DNA of 64,000 nt from Corallococcus sp. EGB (GCF_019968905.1 NZ_CP079946.1:1674001-1738000); one strand, 5' to 3'; positions 36,387-45,050 are shown, numbered from the stretch's first letter. Program-made: numbers and translations. Notes: generated by a model from the letters alone, not told the origin.

Positions 36387-36815
36387 TCACAGCAGCTTCG
36401 ACATGATCTCCTTCTCGCGCTGGTCCAGCTTGATGGAGTCGAGCGTCCAGGCGATGAGCTCGTCGGCGACCGATGTGTCGATGCCGAAGGTCCTGGCGGC
36501 GTCCTTCACGGCCGCGCGCTCCCCGGTCGCGATCTCCCCGTCGGCGCACGCCACCTCGACGAGCATGCGCAGCACGGAGGCTCGCAGCTCGCGGTTTTCA
36601 ATCTTGCGGACGATGTCCGCGAGGTTGCCCGGCTTCTGGAACTCCTTCTCGATGAGCGCGGCGACCCGCTCCTCCCGGGGCGACAGCCCGAGGCCCCGCA
36701 CCACGTCATCGAGCTGCTGGCGCTCGTCCTCGGTGACGCGACCGTCGCTCGCCGCCACGTTGGCCATGGCCTGGATGAACGCCAGGAGCTGCTCCTCGGG
36801 ATACTCGCGCGTCAT
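36387..36815 (-). CDS. TerB-like helical protein
   Basis: 142 residues, all alpha. Two internal similar halves carry the TerB-type signature of an acidic metal-binding patch: 'ANVAASDGRVTEDERQ' and 'VEVACADGEIATGERA'. TerB-fold domains occur in tellurite-resistance and stress modules and as DnaJ-linked domains; their molecular role is unclear. No other ter genes are near. The ATG follows a weak GGAGATGA site. Confidence 0.72.
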   Translation of the reverse strand: MTREYPEEQLLAFIQAMANVAASDGRVTEDERQQLDDVVRGLGLSPREERVAALIEKEFQKPGNLADIVRKIENRELRASVLRMLVEVACADGEIATGERAAVKDAARTFGIDTSVADELIAWTLDSIKLDQREKEIMSKLL

Positions 36816-37010
36816 TTCATCTCCAGAGCGGACGGCATGCCGCCGGCCGGGGCTCGTGAACAGATGTGGGACAGGGCTGCTGGGAGACCCAGGTTAATGG
36901 GCGCTCGCGCGGAGCGAAAACGGATTCCGTCCGGATTTTCGCCCATGCCGGGCGGCTGTTTAGAGTGCCCTTGCACGCCGCACCACGCCCGGCAGGGTCA
37001 GGAGCCAGGA

Positions 37011-37373
37011 ATGTCGCCAACACTGAAGTGGGTGCTCGGAGCCTTGGTGGGATTGCCGTTGATGTGCTGCGGCTGTGGCGGCCTGTGGTTCCGAAGCCAG
37101 TTTCCCCGTGATGAAGCACTGGCGCGCGTGGTGAACCATCATCAAGTGGTCCAGACACTGGGCGCGCCCGTGACGGGCAGCTTCTTCTTCACAGGCAAGA
37201 CGAACGTTCAAGGCGATGACGCAATCGCCGAAATGGAGATCTCGCTCTCTGGAAGCAAACAGGACGGCGTGCTGCACGTGAAGGCCGTCCGGACGAGCCA
37301 GGTCTGGGGCTTCAGCCGCCTTCGCGTGGTGGCGCAGAATGGCCAGACGGTCAACGTCGTCGGCGGGTACTGA
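37011..37373 (+). CDS. Coa1-like membrane-anchored small protein
   Basis: 120 residues starting MSPTLKWVLGALVG after AGGAGCC. One N-terminal helix ends in a Cys-rich 'MCCGCGGLWF', followed by a small extracytoplasmic domain with 'VVQTLGAPVTGSFFFTG' and 'ISLSGSKQDGVLHVKAVR'. This pattern matches the bacterial relatives of cytochrome-oxidase assembly factor Coa1, which are common as small paralogues in myxobacteria. No oxidase genes are nearby, so a role in oxidase assembly is not implied. Confidence 0.65.
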   Translation: MSPTLKWVLGALVGLPLMCCGCGGLWFRSQFPRDEALARVVNHHQVVQTLGAPVTGSFFFTGKTNVQGDDAIAEMEISLSGSKQDGVLHVKAVRTSQVWGFSRLRVVAQNGQTVNVVGGY

Positions 37374-37595
37374 GGTCGTCGGCGGCTTCCGCGGCGCCAC
37401 CTGCAAGGTGTTGGCGGGGACGGGCCACCGGCGGAGGCATCGCGCAGCTCATCCAGGAAGTCGCCAAGGCGAAGGAGCTCTCGCTCAGTCAGCTGGAGAT
37501 CTTCATGCTCCCTCCCAGCGCCATCCCGGAGACCGCGCGCAATCGTGCGCCTCGCCCCGGACGACACCGACGAAAGCAACCCCTGGCGCGAAGCG

Positions 37596-38183
37596 TCAGT
37601 CCTCGGTGAGCTGCTTCCGCCAGTTTCGTTTCTCGATGCGCCGGACGTTGTCCACGTCCGCGAGCATCGCCAGATACCGGGCCAGGTCGAGCAGCTCCGT
37701 GTCGTGCCGCTGGCCTTCGTATTCCCGGACGTAGATGGCGTTGCCGTGGTTGTGGATGCACTTGGCCGGGCTGTCATCGACAATCAGCACCCGCTCCAGC
37801 CGGTAGCCTCGCCGCTTCAGCTTGTGCAGCTTCTTGACCCAGTCGTAGTGCGCGGACGCATCGAGAAACCCGTCTCGCTGGACGCCGGACCGGTCGAGCG
37901 CGTACGTGCACCGGCTTCGCCCCCAGACGAAGTCCAGCTCGAGCTCCGGCGGCACGATCCGCTTCACGATCTCCGCGACGTACCGGTCATCTCCCGCGGA
38001 CCAGATGGCGAGCCGGAAGCGCGCGGCGCACTCCCGGAGGAAGGCCTCCAGGTGCGGACGCATGTGGACGAAGTACCCGAGGACCTGGAAGTCCGCCTCC
38101 CGGGCCAGGGGCTTCTCGCTCGCGTGGACCAGGGTCTCATCCAGGTCCAGGACCAACAGGATGCTGTCCGTGGGCGCCGTCAC
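37596..38183 (-). CDS. HAD phosphatase of the NLI/CTD small-phosphatase type
   Basis: 195 residues. Motif I is 'LVLDLDETLVHAS' (DxDxT, the CTD-phosphatase signature). Then come 'YFVHMRPHLEAFLREC', 'LAIWSAGDDRYVAEIV' (motif II), 'RCTYALDRSG', 'VLIVDDSPAKCIHNHGNAI' (motif IV, DD) and a C-terminal 'DTELLDLARYLAML'. This is a complete eukaryote-like FCP/SCP phosphatase domain, which in bacteria is of unknown target. With many Ser/Thr kinases in myxobacteria, a role in removing Ser/Thr phosphates is possible. Convergent with the Coa1-like gene. Confidence 0.85.
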   Translation of the reverse strand: MTAPTDSILLVLDLDETLVHASEKPLAREADFQVLGYFVHMRPHLEAFLRECAARFRLAIWSAGDDRYVAEIVKRIVPPELELDFVWGRSRCTYALDRSGVQRDGFLDASAHYDWVKKLHKLKRRGYRLERVLIVDDSPAKCIHNHGNAIYVREYEGQRHDTELLDLARYLAMLADVDNVRRIEKRNWRKQLTED

Positions 38184-38241
38184 CAGTCGTTCTCCGAGGT
38201 GCTGACGACGTCCGGCCCCCTCCGGACGTGACGGCGCGGCG

Positions 38242-38865
38242 TCACTGCACGCCGGGCGCGCGGAACACCTGACCGTTGCGGCCTTCCAGCACGAGGCTGG
38301 CTTCGTCGGAGCTGCCCACGCGCAGCTCCACGCGAGGCTGTCCCCGCCGGTCCACCAGGAGCAGGCCGGGCGAGCCCTCTTCGTCCGCGCCCAGGATGGC
38401 GCGGGGCCGTCCCGTCACGTCCGCCAGCTCCAGCCGCGATGAGCCGTCCACCTGGAGCCCCACGGAGAACAGCTCCGCGCCTCCGGACTTGGACAGCGTC
38501 AGGCGCGGCGCCTCGTCCGAGAACACCATCAGCTCCGCCAGCGACTCGCCCTCCGCGGTGGAGAAGCGCAGCCGGGGCGAGTCGTCCTCGCCCACGCCCA
38601 GCAGCGCCCGGGGACGGCCCTCGCTGTCGTTCAACACCAGCGCCGCGCCGCCATGGGGACCTGCTTCCAGGCTGGCCCGGGTGCGGCCCCGGGCGTCCTT
38701 GAGCACCAACCGGGAAGCCACCAGCTCCCCCGTCCGTGGCGCTTCGTCACGCAATGCCGCGGTTCCCAGCCCCACTCCGGCCAGCACCAAGGCCGCGAGG
38801 GTGAGGCCCTGCCACCTTCGGAGCCGGCCCTCCAGCCGCTCCATGCGCGCGTCCAGTGAGTCCAT
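38242..38865 (-). CDS. Membrane-anchored repeat protein, beta-solenoid-like
   Basis: 207 residues from ATG 38865, with GGAGG upstream. It starts with a short charged coiled-coil (MDSLDARMERLEGRLRRWQ) and one hydrophobic helix (LTLAALVLAGVGLGTA). The rest is a series of ~22-residue units with pattern 'L-x-L-x-D-x-x-G-R-x-R-A-x-L' (for example LVLKDARGRTRASLEA, LVLNDSEGRPRALLGV, LELADVTGRPRAILGA, LLVDRRGQPRVELRV), which should form a beta-solenoid or stacked sheet outside the membrane. No enzyme motif is visible; function unknown. Confidence 0.65.
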   Translation of the reverse strand: MDSLDARMERLEGRLRRWQGLTLAALVLAGVGLGTAALRDEAPRTGELVASRLVLKDARGRTRASLEAGPHGGAALVLNDSEGRPRALLGVGEDDSPRLRFSTAEGESLAELMVFSDEAPRLTLSKSGGAELFSVGLQVDGSSRLELADVTGRPRAILGADEEGSPGLLLVDRRGQPRVELRVGSSDEASLVLEGRNGQVFRAPGVQ

Positions 38866-39007
38866 CCCGGCGTCGCCTCCTGTCCCACCCGTGTGGGACG
38901 GCCGGGAGGCTAGCAGAGGCCGGCGGGGCCTTGCTCGGCGGGGCAGGAAGAGATGCGGGAAGGTGGGCAACACGGCGACGCGGAGCCCCGCGCCAGAATC
39001 CGGCCTC

Positions 39008-40243
39008 CTACGCGGCGGCCTGTCGGATGACGGCCTCGGTCTCGGTGGGATTGGCAATCCATGGCCAGAAGCGCTGCGGCTCCCCGAAGTTGTCGAAGAA
39101 CGTGTCGGCCAGGGAGGGGAGCTCCGAGGCGGCTCCCAGGTAGTCCAGCATGTGCGGCGGGGGCGGCTGGAGCAGCATGTTGGTGAACGCGGTGATGTAT
39201 TGGCCCTCCGTCCTCCAGAAGTGCTCGAAGCTCTGCTCCATCCAGTCCGCGGTGAAGGGCTGGTCGCCGTGCGCGAGGATGGCCTGCGTCATCGCGTGGG
39301 CCTGCTTGGACGCGCTGTTGAGCCCCTGGCCCGCGATGGGGTCGTTGAGCATGACGACATCCCCCAGCCCCAGCACCGCCCGCCCCGACGGCAGCCGGCC
39401 TACCGGCTTGCGCACCGTGGGCGTGAACGCGCCGGTGAGCCAGGATGACTCATCCACGATGGATGCGCGCTCCAGCCGCTCCGCGACCCAGGGCGAGAAG
39501 TCCCGCAGCACCTGCTTCATCCGCTCCATCGCCTCCCGCGCGGTGCTCACACCGCCGAAGCGGTCCAGCCCCCGTCCGGGAATGGCCTCCATCAGGATGC
39601 AGCTCAGCGGGCCCCGGATGCGGTCGAAGTACGGCATGGAGAAGTACTCGCCATGGCCTGCCGTCAGGATGAACTTGAGCGCGGGGTAGGGCGTCTCGTG
39701 CAGCGGCTTCATGCCGGTGACAATCATTGCCGTCAGGCGGCGCTGCGGCTGGGTGTGGACGCTGCGCTCGGCGTCCCGTTCGAACAGCCTGGTGAAGCTG
39801 TTGCGGCCTGCCGTCACGACCACCAGGTCATGCTCCGGCGCGATCACCTCCAGCGCTTCCACATCCACGTCGCGCACCACCACGGTGCCGCCGCGCCGCT
39901 CGAACTCCGCGAGCCAGCGCGAGTACTTCGCCCTCAGGTCCACGGCCTTGCCCGGGTGGAGGATGCGCCCCTGGATGCGCAACACCCGCTGGCCCGGGGC
40001 CGCGCAGATGTCCAGGTCCCCTCCCCGGGCGTACTCGCCCGGGCCCTGCCAGAAGTCGAGCCCCAGCTCCTGCTCGTACTGGTGCGCGCGGCCGAAGAGG
40101 TAGGTGGTCGCGGACAGCCGGGCGTTGAAGAGCTGCTCGGGCGTGCGGTCCGAATAGACGGTGACGGCGTAGCCCTTCTCCAGCAGGCCAAAGCCGAGCT
40201 GAAGCCCCGCCTGGCCCGCGCCGATGATGCCGATGTTCCTCAT
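39008..40243 (-). CDS. FAD monooxygenase, styrene/indole monooxygenase type
   Basis: 411 residues from ATG 40243, with AGGGGGG upstream. The FAD site is 'GIIGAGQAGLQLGFGLLEKGY' at the N-terminus. Family features continue with 'DLVVVTAGRNSFTRLF', 'GLGDVVMLNDPIAGQGLNSASK' (the GD motif) and C-terminal helices. It resembles StyA-like enzymes that epoxidise styrene or indole using reduced FAD supplied by a separate reductase. No StyB reductase gene is adjacent, so a reductase elsewhere must serve it. Divergent from the VWA gene at 40432. Confidence 0.8.
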   Translation of the reverse strand: MRNIGIIGAGQAGLQLGFGLLEKGYAVTVYSDRTPEQLFNARLSATTYLFGRAHQYEQELGLDFWQGPGEYARGGDLDICAAPGQRVLRIQGRILHPGKAVDLRAKYSRWLAEFERRGGTVVVRDVDVEALEVIAPEHDLVVVTAGRNSFTRLFERDAERSVHTQPQRRLTAMIVTGMKPLHETPYPALKFILTAGHGEYFSMPYFDRIRGPLSCILMEAIPGRGLDRFGGVSTAREAMERMKQVLRDFSPWVAERLERASIVDESSWLTGAFTPTVRKPVGRLPSGRAVLGLGDVVMLNDPIAGQGLNSASKQAHAMTQAILAHGDQPFTADWMEQSFEHFWRTEGQYITAFTNMLLQPPPPHMLDYLGAASELPSLADTFFDNFGEPQRFWPWIANPTETEAVIRQAAA

Positions 40244-40431
40244 GGTCCCCCCTGATGATGTCCGGGCGTCACGCCCCGCCATGAGAGTACGGACCCGGGG
40301 CGCCTTCCTGGCTACGTACTCCGGTACGACCCCGCCCGGAAAACCAACGCCCCGAAGCCCCCGTCCATGTCAGACCCCGCGAGTACTGTTCTTCCTGTCG
40401 CAGCGAGAAACGCACGAGGGGGAACACGTCA

Positions 40432-41523
40432 ATGGCCATGTCTGTGATTGATAACCGCGTCGAGGTCGTCTTCAGCTTTGACACCACGGGCAGCATGTAT
40501 CCGTGCCTCGCGCAGGTGCGAAAGAAGCTGGGCGCCGCGGTGGCCCGGCTGACCAAGGAGATTCCAGGCATCCGCATCGGCATCATCGCGCACGGCGACT
40601 ACTGTGACGCGAAGTCCACCTATGTGACCAAGGCGCTGGACCTCACGGACGACGCCAAGGCCATCACCCGCTTCGTGGAGAAGGTGGAGCAGACGGGCGG
40701 TGGAGACGCGCCGGAGTGCTACGAGTTGGTGCTGCACGAGGCGCGAAGCCTGTCCTGGACGGAGGGCTACACGAAGGCGTTCGTGCTCATTGGCGACGAC
40801 GTGCCGCACCCGCCCCAGCACAACCCGAAGAAGCTGGACTGGCGCAAGGAGGTGGCCGCGCTGGGAGCCCAGGGCGTGCCGGTGTATGGCGTCCAGGCGC
40901 TGAACCGCCGCCACGCGACGTCGTTCTACAAGGAGCTGGCGGAGAAGTCGGGCGGCTTCCACCTGAGCCTGGATCAGTTCTCGCACGTCACCGACATGCT
41001 GCTGGCCGTTTGTTACAAGCAGTCCTCGGACACGCAGTTGCAGGCGTATGAGGCCGAGGTGTCGCGCGAGGGGCGCATGAGCCGCGGCCTCAACGCGATG
41101 TTCAACACGATGCTCAAGCGGGCCGCGTCCACGCTCTTCGGCGAGGCGGACCTGCGGGCGGTGCCGCCCGGGCGCTTCCAGGTGCTGGAGGTGGAGGGGG
41201 ACTGCGCCATCAAGGAGTTCGTCACGGAGAACGGCCTGGGCTTCAAGACGGGGCGCGGCTTCTACGAGTTCACCAAGACGGAGACCATCCAGGGCCGCAA
41301 GGAGGTGGTGCTGATGGACCGCAAGTCCGGCGACCTCTACAGCGGCGAGCGCGCGCGGGAGATGCTCGGGCTGCCGCCCGGGGAGACGGTGCGCATCCGG
41401 CCCGCGAGCCTGGAGAAGTACGTCGTCTTCGTCCAGAGCACGTCCGCCAATCGCAAGCTCAAGGGCGGCACGAAGTTCCTCTACGAGGTGGAGGACTGGG
41501 ACGGAGCACGCGCCGCGGCCTGA
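40432..41523 (+). CDS. VWA-domain protein
   Basis: 363 residues. A von Willebrand A domain occupies ~8-210 with a MIDAS start 'VVFSFDTTGSMYPCL' (DxTGS, with T in place of the first S) and 'QTGGGDAPECYELVLHEA' as the second loop. The C-terminal half (~215-363) holds 'FQVLEVEGDCAIKEFV' and 'GRGFYEFTKTETIQGRKEVVLMD', and is not recognised. No signal peptide, so it is probably cytoplasmic, perhaps a chaperone-like or complex-assembly factor. The gene after it (41601) is 77 bases downstream. Confidence 0.75.
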   Translation: MAMSVIDNRVEVVFSFDTTGSMYPCLAQVRKKLGAAVARLTKEIPGIRIGIIAHGDYCDAKSTYVTKALDLTDDAKAITRFVEKVEQTGGGDAPECYELVLHEARSLSWTEGYTKAFVLIGDDVPHPPQHNPKKLDWRKEVAALGAQGVPVYGVQALNRRHATSFYKELAEKSGGFHLSLDQFSHVTDMLLAVCYKQSSDTQLQAYEAEVSREGRMSRGLNAMFNTMLKRAASTLFGEADLRAVPPGRFQVLEVEGDCAIKEFVTENGLGFKTGRGFYEFTKTETIQGRKEVVLMDRKSGDLYSGERAREMLGLPPGETVRIRPASLEKYVVFVQSTSANRKLKGGTKFLYEVEDWDGARAAA

Positions 41524-41600
41524 AGCGCAGGGGGCCCTCTTGCGGCCACGCGCGGGACACCACTACAACCGCGCCGCTATCCACCCGAGGGGGTTTTCAC

Positions 41601-42632
41601 GTGTTTCGAAAGAATGTCCTTGGCGCGGTGTTCGCGCTGGGGTTGCTGACTGCGATGGGGGCGCAGGCCGAGGTGCTGTTCTCCCAGGCCAACTTCCTGC
41701 TCAACAAGAACCAGCTCTCCGCGGTGAACTACCGCGGCAAGGGCGCGGCCATCCCCGTGGGGACGAAGGTCGCGGTCCTCAAGCGCGACAACGATGAGGT
41801 GCGCTGCAAGGTCATCGACTCCGGCGTCGAGTTCCGGTTCGTGACGCACCGGAGCCTGGGCAAGCCCATCAACGTGCTGTTCGACGGCTTCTTCTCCGCG
41901 CAGGACCCCGCCCCGCGCATCGCCGCGCTGACGCCCGAGGAGCAGAAGCAGGTCCAGGCCGGAGAGCTGGCCCGGGGCATGTCGCGCGAGGCCGTGCTGC
42001 TGACGGCCGGCCCGCCGCCGCCGCACCGGACGCCGTCGCTGCAGTCCAGCCGCTGGACGTACTGGAGCTCGAAGTTGTCCACGTTCGAGGTGGAGTTCGG
42101 CCCGGATGGCAAGGTGGTGCGCGTGGGTGACGAGCCCGCGGCCGCGCCCGTGGCCGCGCCGGCTCCGGTGGAGAAGACCTATTACCACGCGACCGCGAAC
42201 TTCCATTTCGAAGCGGGCACCGTGTCCTGGGTGAACTACCTCAAGGGCCCCATCATCCCGTTCAACGCGAAGGTGGAGGTGCTGGACAAGGGCTCGTCGT
42301 CCGTGAAGTTCAAGGTCGTGGACACCGGCGCGGAGCTCGAGTTCGAGAACGACTCGCGCTCGGGGTCGGAGACCTGGAAGCTGTTCCAGGCCGCGTTCGC
42401 GCTGGAGGACCAGGCCGCCAAGATGGAGGCGCTGTCGCCGGAGGACCGCCGTCGGGTCGCCGCGTCGGAAGTGGAGCCCGGCATGAGCCGCGAGGCCGTG
42501 CGCATGGCGTGGGGCCCGCCGCCTCCGCATGAGACGCCGTCGTTCCACTCCAGCACCTGGACCTACTGGAAGTCGAAGGCGACCAAGGTGCGCGTGAAGT
42601 TCAAGGACGACAAGGTCGCCGCCATCGAGTAG
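41601..42632 (+). CDS. Exported protein with internally duplicated domain
   Basis: 343 residues with a Sec signal (FALGLLTAMGAQA). Two copies of one ~150-residue module occupy ~22-170 and ~190-343. Each has an SH3-like beta segment starting 'NFLLNKNQLSAVNYRGKGA' or 'NFHFEAGTVSWVNYLKGPI', then 'LTPEEQKQVQAGELARGMSREAVLL' or 'LSPEDRRRVAASEVEPGMSREAVRM', then '(G)PPPPH(R/E)TPS', then a 'WTYW' strand. The second half of each module resembles the SmpA/OmlA-type GMSxxxV beta-alpha fold. It is joined by an Ala-Pro linker. Function unknown; followed by a strong terminator. Confidence 0.75.
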   Translation: MFRKNVLGAVFALGLLTAMGAQAEVLFSQANFLLNKNQLSAVNYRGKGAAIPVGTKVAVLKRDNDEVRCKVIDSGVEFRFVTHRSLGKPINVLFDGFFSAQDPAPRIAALTPEEQKQVQAGELARGMSREAVLLTAGPPPPHRTPSLQSSRWTYWSSKLSTFEVEFGPDGKVVRVGDEPAAAPVAAPAPVEKTYYHATANFHFEAGTVSWVNYLKGPIIPFNAKVEVLDKGSSSVKFKVVDTGAELEFENDSRSGSETWKLFQAAFALEDQAAKMEALSPEDRRRVAASEVEPGMSREAVRMAWGPPPPHETPSFHSSTWTYWKSKATKVRVKFKDDKVAAIE

Positions 42633-42657
42633 CGCGGGCGGCACCCTGACGGCAAAG

Positions 42658-42692
42658 AGGCGTGACGGCTCATCGCCGCCACGCCTTTTTTC
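42658..42692 (+). terminator. Intrinsic terminator
   Basis: Stem AGGCGTG/CACGCCT continued by CGGC/GCCG with one A/C mismatch, loop TCATC, followed by TTTTTT. It is the only classical hairpin-plus-T-run terminator that I saw in the window. It ends the gene at 41601-42632. Confidence 0.85.
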
Positions 42693-42718
42693 TTCGTCGC
42701 GCCAGCCTTCGCGGCGGA

Positions 42719-43251
42719 CTACTCCAGGGCCGGGGCCTCGTTCATGCCGGCCGTCGGGTCCTGCATCGGCGACTGGGCCAGGGACAGCACGCTGGTCGCG
42801 GCGTTGCCCACCGCGCCCACGGCGCCCCCCACCGCACCCGCGGCGCCGCCCACCGCGCCCGCGACGCCCTGCACGCCCTCGGCGACACCCTGCACGCCCT
42901 GCGTGATGCCCTGCACCAGCTGCGCGATGCTGCTCAGCACGGAGGCGGCGCCCTCCAGCAGCTTGCCCAACTCCGCGGCCTTGCCGCCGATGCCGCCGAC
43001 GTCAAAGCCGTCCTGCTTCAGGCCCGCCAGCGGACCGGAGGGCTTGCCGTCCACCTTCCCAGCGGGGGAGGACGTCGGGGCGCCCGGAAGGCTGGGGTGG
43101 TGGGCTTGGAGACCGCGGACGGCTGGTGGGGGGTGGTGGGCTTGGAGAGCGAGGACGGCTGGGGGGTGGTGGGCTTGGAGGCGGGGGGCGCCGGCGGCTG
43201 GACGGAGGGGGTGGGCTTGGCGGCGGGGCTGCGAACGGAGCGGATGGCCAT
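42719..43251 (-). pseudogene. Pro-rich protein with Gly/Ala/Val repeat tail, one-base frameshift
   Basis: The ATG at 43251 opens a Pro/Thr-rich frame (MAIRSVRSPAAKPTPSVQ, several KPTTP units) that after ~55 residues runs into out-of-frame sequence. The continuation, in the next frame, is 'SLPGAPTSSPAGKVDGKPSG', then 'GGIGGKAAELGKLLEGAASV' and a regular run of VQGI/TQGV/VQGV/AEGV and AVGG/AAGA units to 42719. One extra G in the tract 43094-43097 (minus-strand C tract) would join the two into 177 residues. The tail could be a membrane-active or pore-like amphipathic segment. Whether it is a sequencing error or a real mutation is not decidable here. It is divergent from the HExxH protein at 43497. 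Confidence 0.55.
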
Positions 43252-43420
43252 GACGGGACTCTTTTCTGGAAGGGGAGTGCGTGTTGCTTTCAGCGACGAG
43301 GACACCCGTAGCAGCGGGCATGCCAATGCCTGGGTCCTGCCAGGGCATGCGCAAATCGTTGATCTTGTTTGGACCGCATGAGGCGCCGGCCTGCGCTCCT
43401 GGTGACTGCCGTCGTAGGGG

Positions 43421-43440
43421 CTGATGACTTCTGTCATCAG
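43421..43440. promoter_or_regulatory. Perfect 8-bp inverted repeat between divergent genes
   Basis: CTGATGAC and GTCATCAG are exact reverse complements with a TTCT spacer, 57 bases upstream of the ATG at 43497. It is a good operator-sized palindrome for a dimeric regulator controlling the HExxH gene, possibly both divergent genes. No protein is assigned. Confidence 0.4.
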
Positions 43441-43496
43441 GCGGGCGCCAGGGACTCTGCGATAGGCTTTGCGCCATCCCCCAGGAGAGCTTCCCC

Positions 43497-44465
43497 ATGC
43501 CATCCAAACTCAAGATGCCATCCCTGAAGATGCCCACCGCGGGCGCGTCGCAGGCGCCGTCCACGCCCAAGTCCCCCGCGAAGGCGAAGCCGGACGACTG
43601 GTTCATGAAGAAGCCGCTGGGGGATCCGAAGCCGGTGAGCCAGCCGCCCGAGGAGAAGACGCTCACCGACGGCATCCGCCGCGACCTCTTGAGCCCCGGC
43701 CTGCCCGTGCGCACGGAGGAGGTGGCGCTGCAGGACAACCGCAAGGTGCGCATCACCACGGTGGGGCAGATCAAGATTGGCGAGACGGACAAGCAGCCGG
43801 GCTTCACGCTGGCGGCGCTCCAGGACCTGAAGAAGATCTCCGGCACGGAGACGGGCCGCATGGAGCTCAACGGCATCAACCGTCACTCGGGGCTCAACGG
43901 CACCACCGAGAAGCACGTGCAGATCTGGAAGAAGGACGAGAGCGGCACCACCGACAAGTCGGGTGAGAGCAAGGCGTTCGGCATCAAGGAGGGCGCCAAG
44001 GTGGAGTACAGCCCGCAGGACGGCATCCCCGACCCGAAGCACGCCTCGCACAAGGAGAAGTACGGCGCCTGGGGCACGCCGAAGAACAAGCCGTCCGACT
44101 CCACGCTCCTCCACGAGCTGCATCACGCGCGCGAGTACGTGGATGGCACCATCGACACGAAGACGACGGTGAAGCGTGGCAACAAGCAGGACCTGTCGCT
44201 GAGCGAGATGAGCGCGGCGGGCCTGGATGGCTTCAAGGACAGCGCGTTCATCGAGGGCAAGGGCAAGCTGACCCGCCCGTCGGAGAACACCTACCGCCAC
44301 GAGCAGGGCCTGCCGCAGCGGACCTTCTACGCGGACAAGGCCGAGGTGAAGAACAAGGGGCTCGACCGCCTCCTCAAGGGCTCCGTCGACCTGGATCCGA
44401 AGCTGTCCAAGGAGGACGCGGCGAAGCTGGAGGCCTACAAGCAGAAGACGCCCGTCAGCGAGTAG
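43497..44465 (+). CDS. Putative M91-like zinc metallopeptidase effector
   Basis: 322 residues. The first ~50 residues are Pro/Lys/Ser-rich (MPSKLKMPSLKMPTAGASQA) with no classical signal, similar in composition to the divergent partner at 42719. A HExxH zinc motif sits at residues 206-210 (TLLHELHHAREYVDG), and the surrounding 'LLHELHHA' followed by an aspartate and glycine resembles peptidase M91 (NleD-like) effectors. The middle holds 'GINRHSGLNGTTEKHVQIW', the C-terminus is Lys-rich. M91 effectors are delivered into target cells by secretion systems; here no secretion genes are adjacent, so this is inference. AGGAGAG precedes the ATG. Confidence 0.6.
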   Translation: MPSKLKMPSLKMPTAGASQAPSTPKSPAKAKPDDWFMKKPLGDPKPVSQPPEEKTLTDGIRRDLLSPGLPVRTEEVALQDNRKVRITTVGQIKIGETDKQPGFTLAALQDLKKISGTETGRMELNGINRHSGLNGTTEKHVQIWKKDESGTTDKSGESKAFGIKEGAKVEYSPQDGIPDPKHASHKEKYGAWGTPKNKPSDSTLLHELHHAREYVDGTIDTKTTVKRGNKQDLSLSEMSAAGLDGFKDSAFIEGKGKLTRPSENTYRHEQGLPQRTFYADKAEVKNKGLDRLLKGSVDLDPKLSKEDAAKLEAYKQKTPVSE

Positions 44466-44493
44466 CGCGCTCGCTGACGGCACACTGTCATCA

Positions 44494-44529
44494 CCGCAGG
44501 CCCGCGCCAGGCTGTGCGCGGGCCCGCGG
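44494..44529. terminator. Terminator-like hairpin between convergent genes
   Basis: A 14-bp stem (CCGCAGGCCCGCGC with GCGCGGGCCCGCGG, one A/C mismatch) and an 8-base loop lie in the 84-base gap between the metallopeptidase gene and the convergent secreted-protein gene. No T-run. Confidence 0.55.
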
Positions 44530-44549
44530 TTCTGGAGCGGCGTCAGGGA

Positions 44550-45050
44550 TTACTTCGTCGAGCGGATGACCGACAGCTCGACGTCGCCAATCACCTGCTG
44601 CGCACGGCCCAGGTCAATCAGCGAAGACTCGAGCGCCGCGACGTCACGGGACACCGTGGCGGACGAGGGCGCGAGGGCCGCCTGTTCAGGGGCCGCCTGC
44701 TCCCGCAGGACGTCGCCCCGCAGCACCATGGGGGCGCTTCCCCGGCTCGCGTCGCCCAGCCGCTCGATCTGGACGCCGGTGTAGCCCAGGACGGCCGGGG
44801 ACTCGGGGACCGCGGCAAGGTGGCCGCTCGCCTGCGCCCGGGCGAGCTGCTCCTCGATGCCGCGCACCTGCGCGGGGTCGGTCACGAGCACGCTCGGGTT
44901 GGGACGGCCCGAGTACAACAGATACGTCACGCGCAGCCCCTGCTGGGGCTGCTCGGCCTGGAGGTCGGACGCGGAGGCCGTCAGCGACCCGGCGACACCC
45001 AACCCCAGCACACCGCACACGACGAACGCACGAAACGAAAGACGCGACAT
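44550..45050 (-). CDS. Small secreted protein
   Basis: 166 residues with a signal peptide (FRAFVVCGVLGLGVAGSLTASA). The mature part has 'VTYLLYSGRPNPSVLVTDPAQVRGIEEQLARA' and ends Ser/Thr/Lys-rich. No known domain seen. The gene lies 33 bases after the LamG-protein stop (45084), so the two may share a transcript. Function unknown. Confidence 0.55.
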   Translation of the reverse strand: MSRLSFRAFVVCGVLGLGVAGSLTASASDLQAEQPQQGLRVTYLLYSGRPNPSVLVTDPAQVRGIEEQLARAQASGHLAAVPESPAVLGYTGVQIERLGDASRGSAPMVLRGDVLREQAAPEQAALAPSSATVSRDVAALESSLIDLGRAQQVIGDVELSVIRSTK

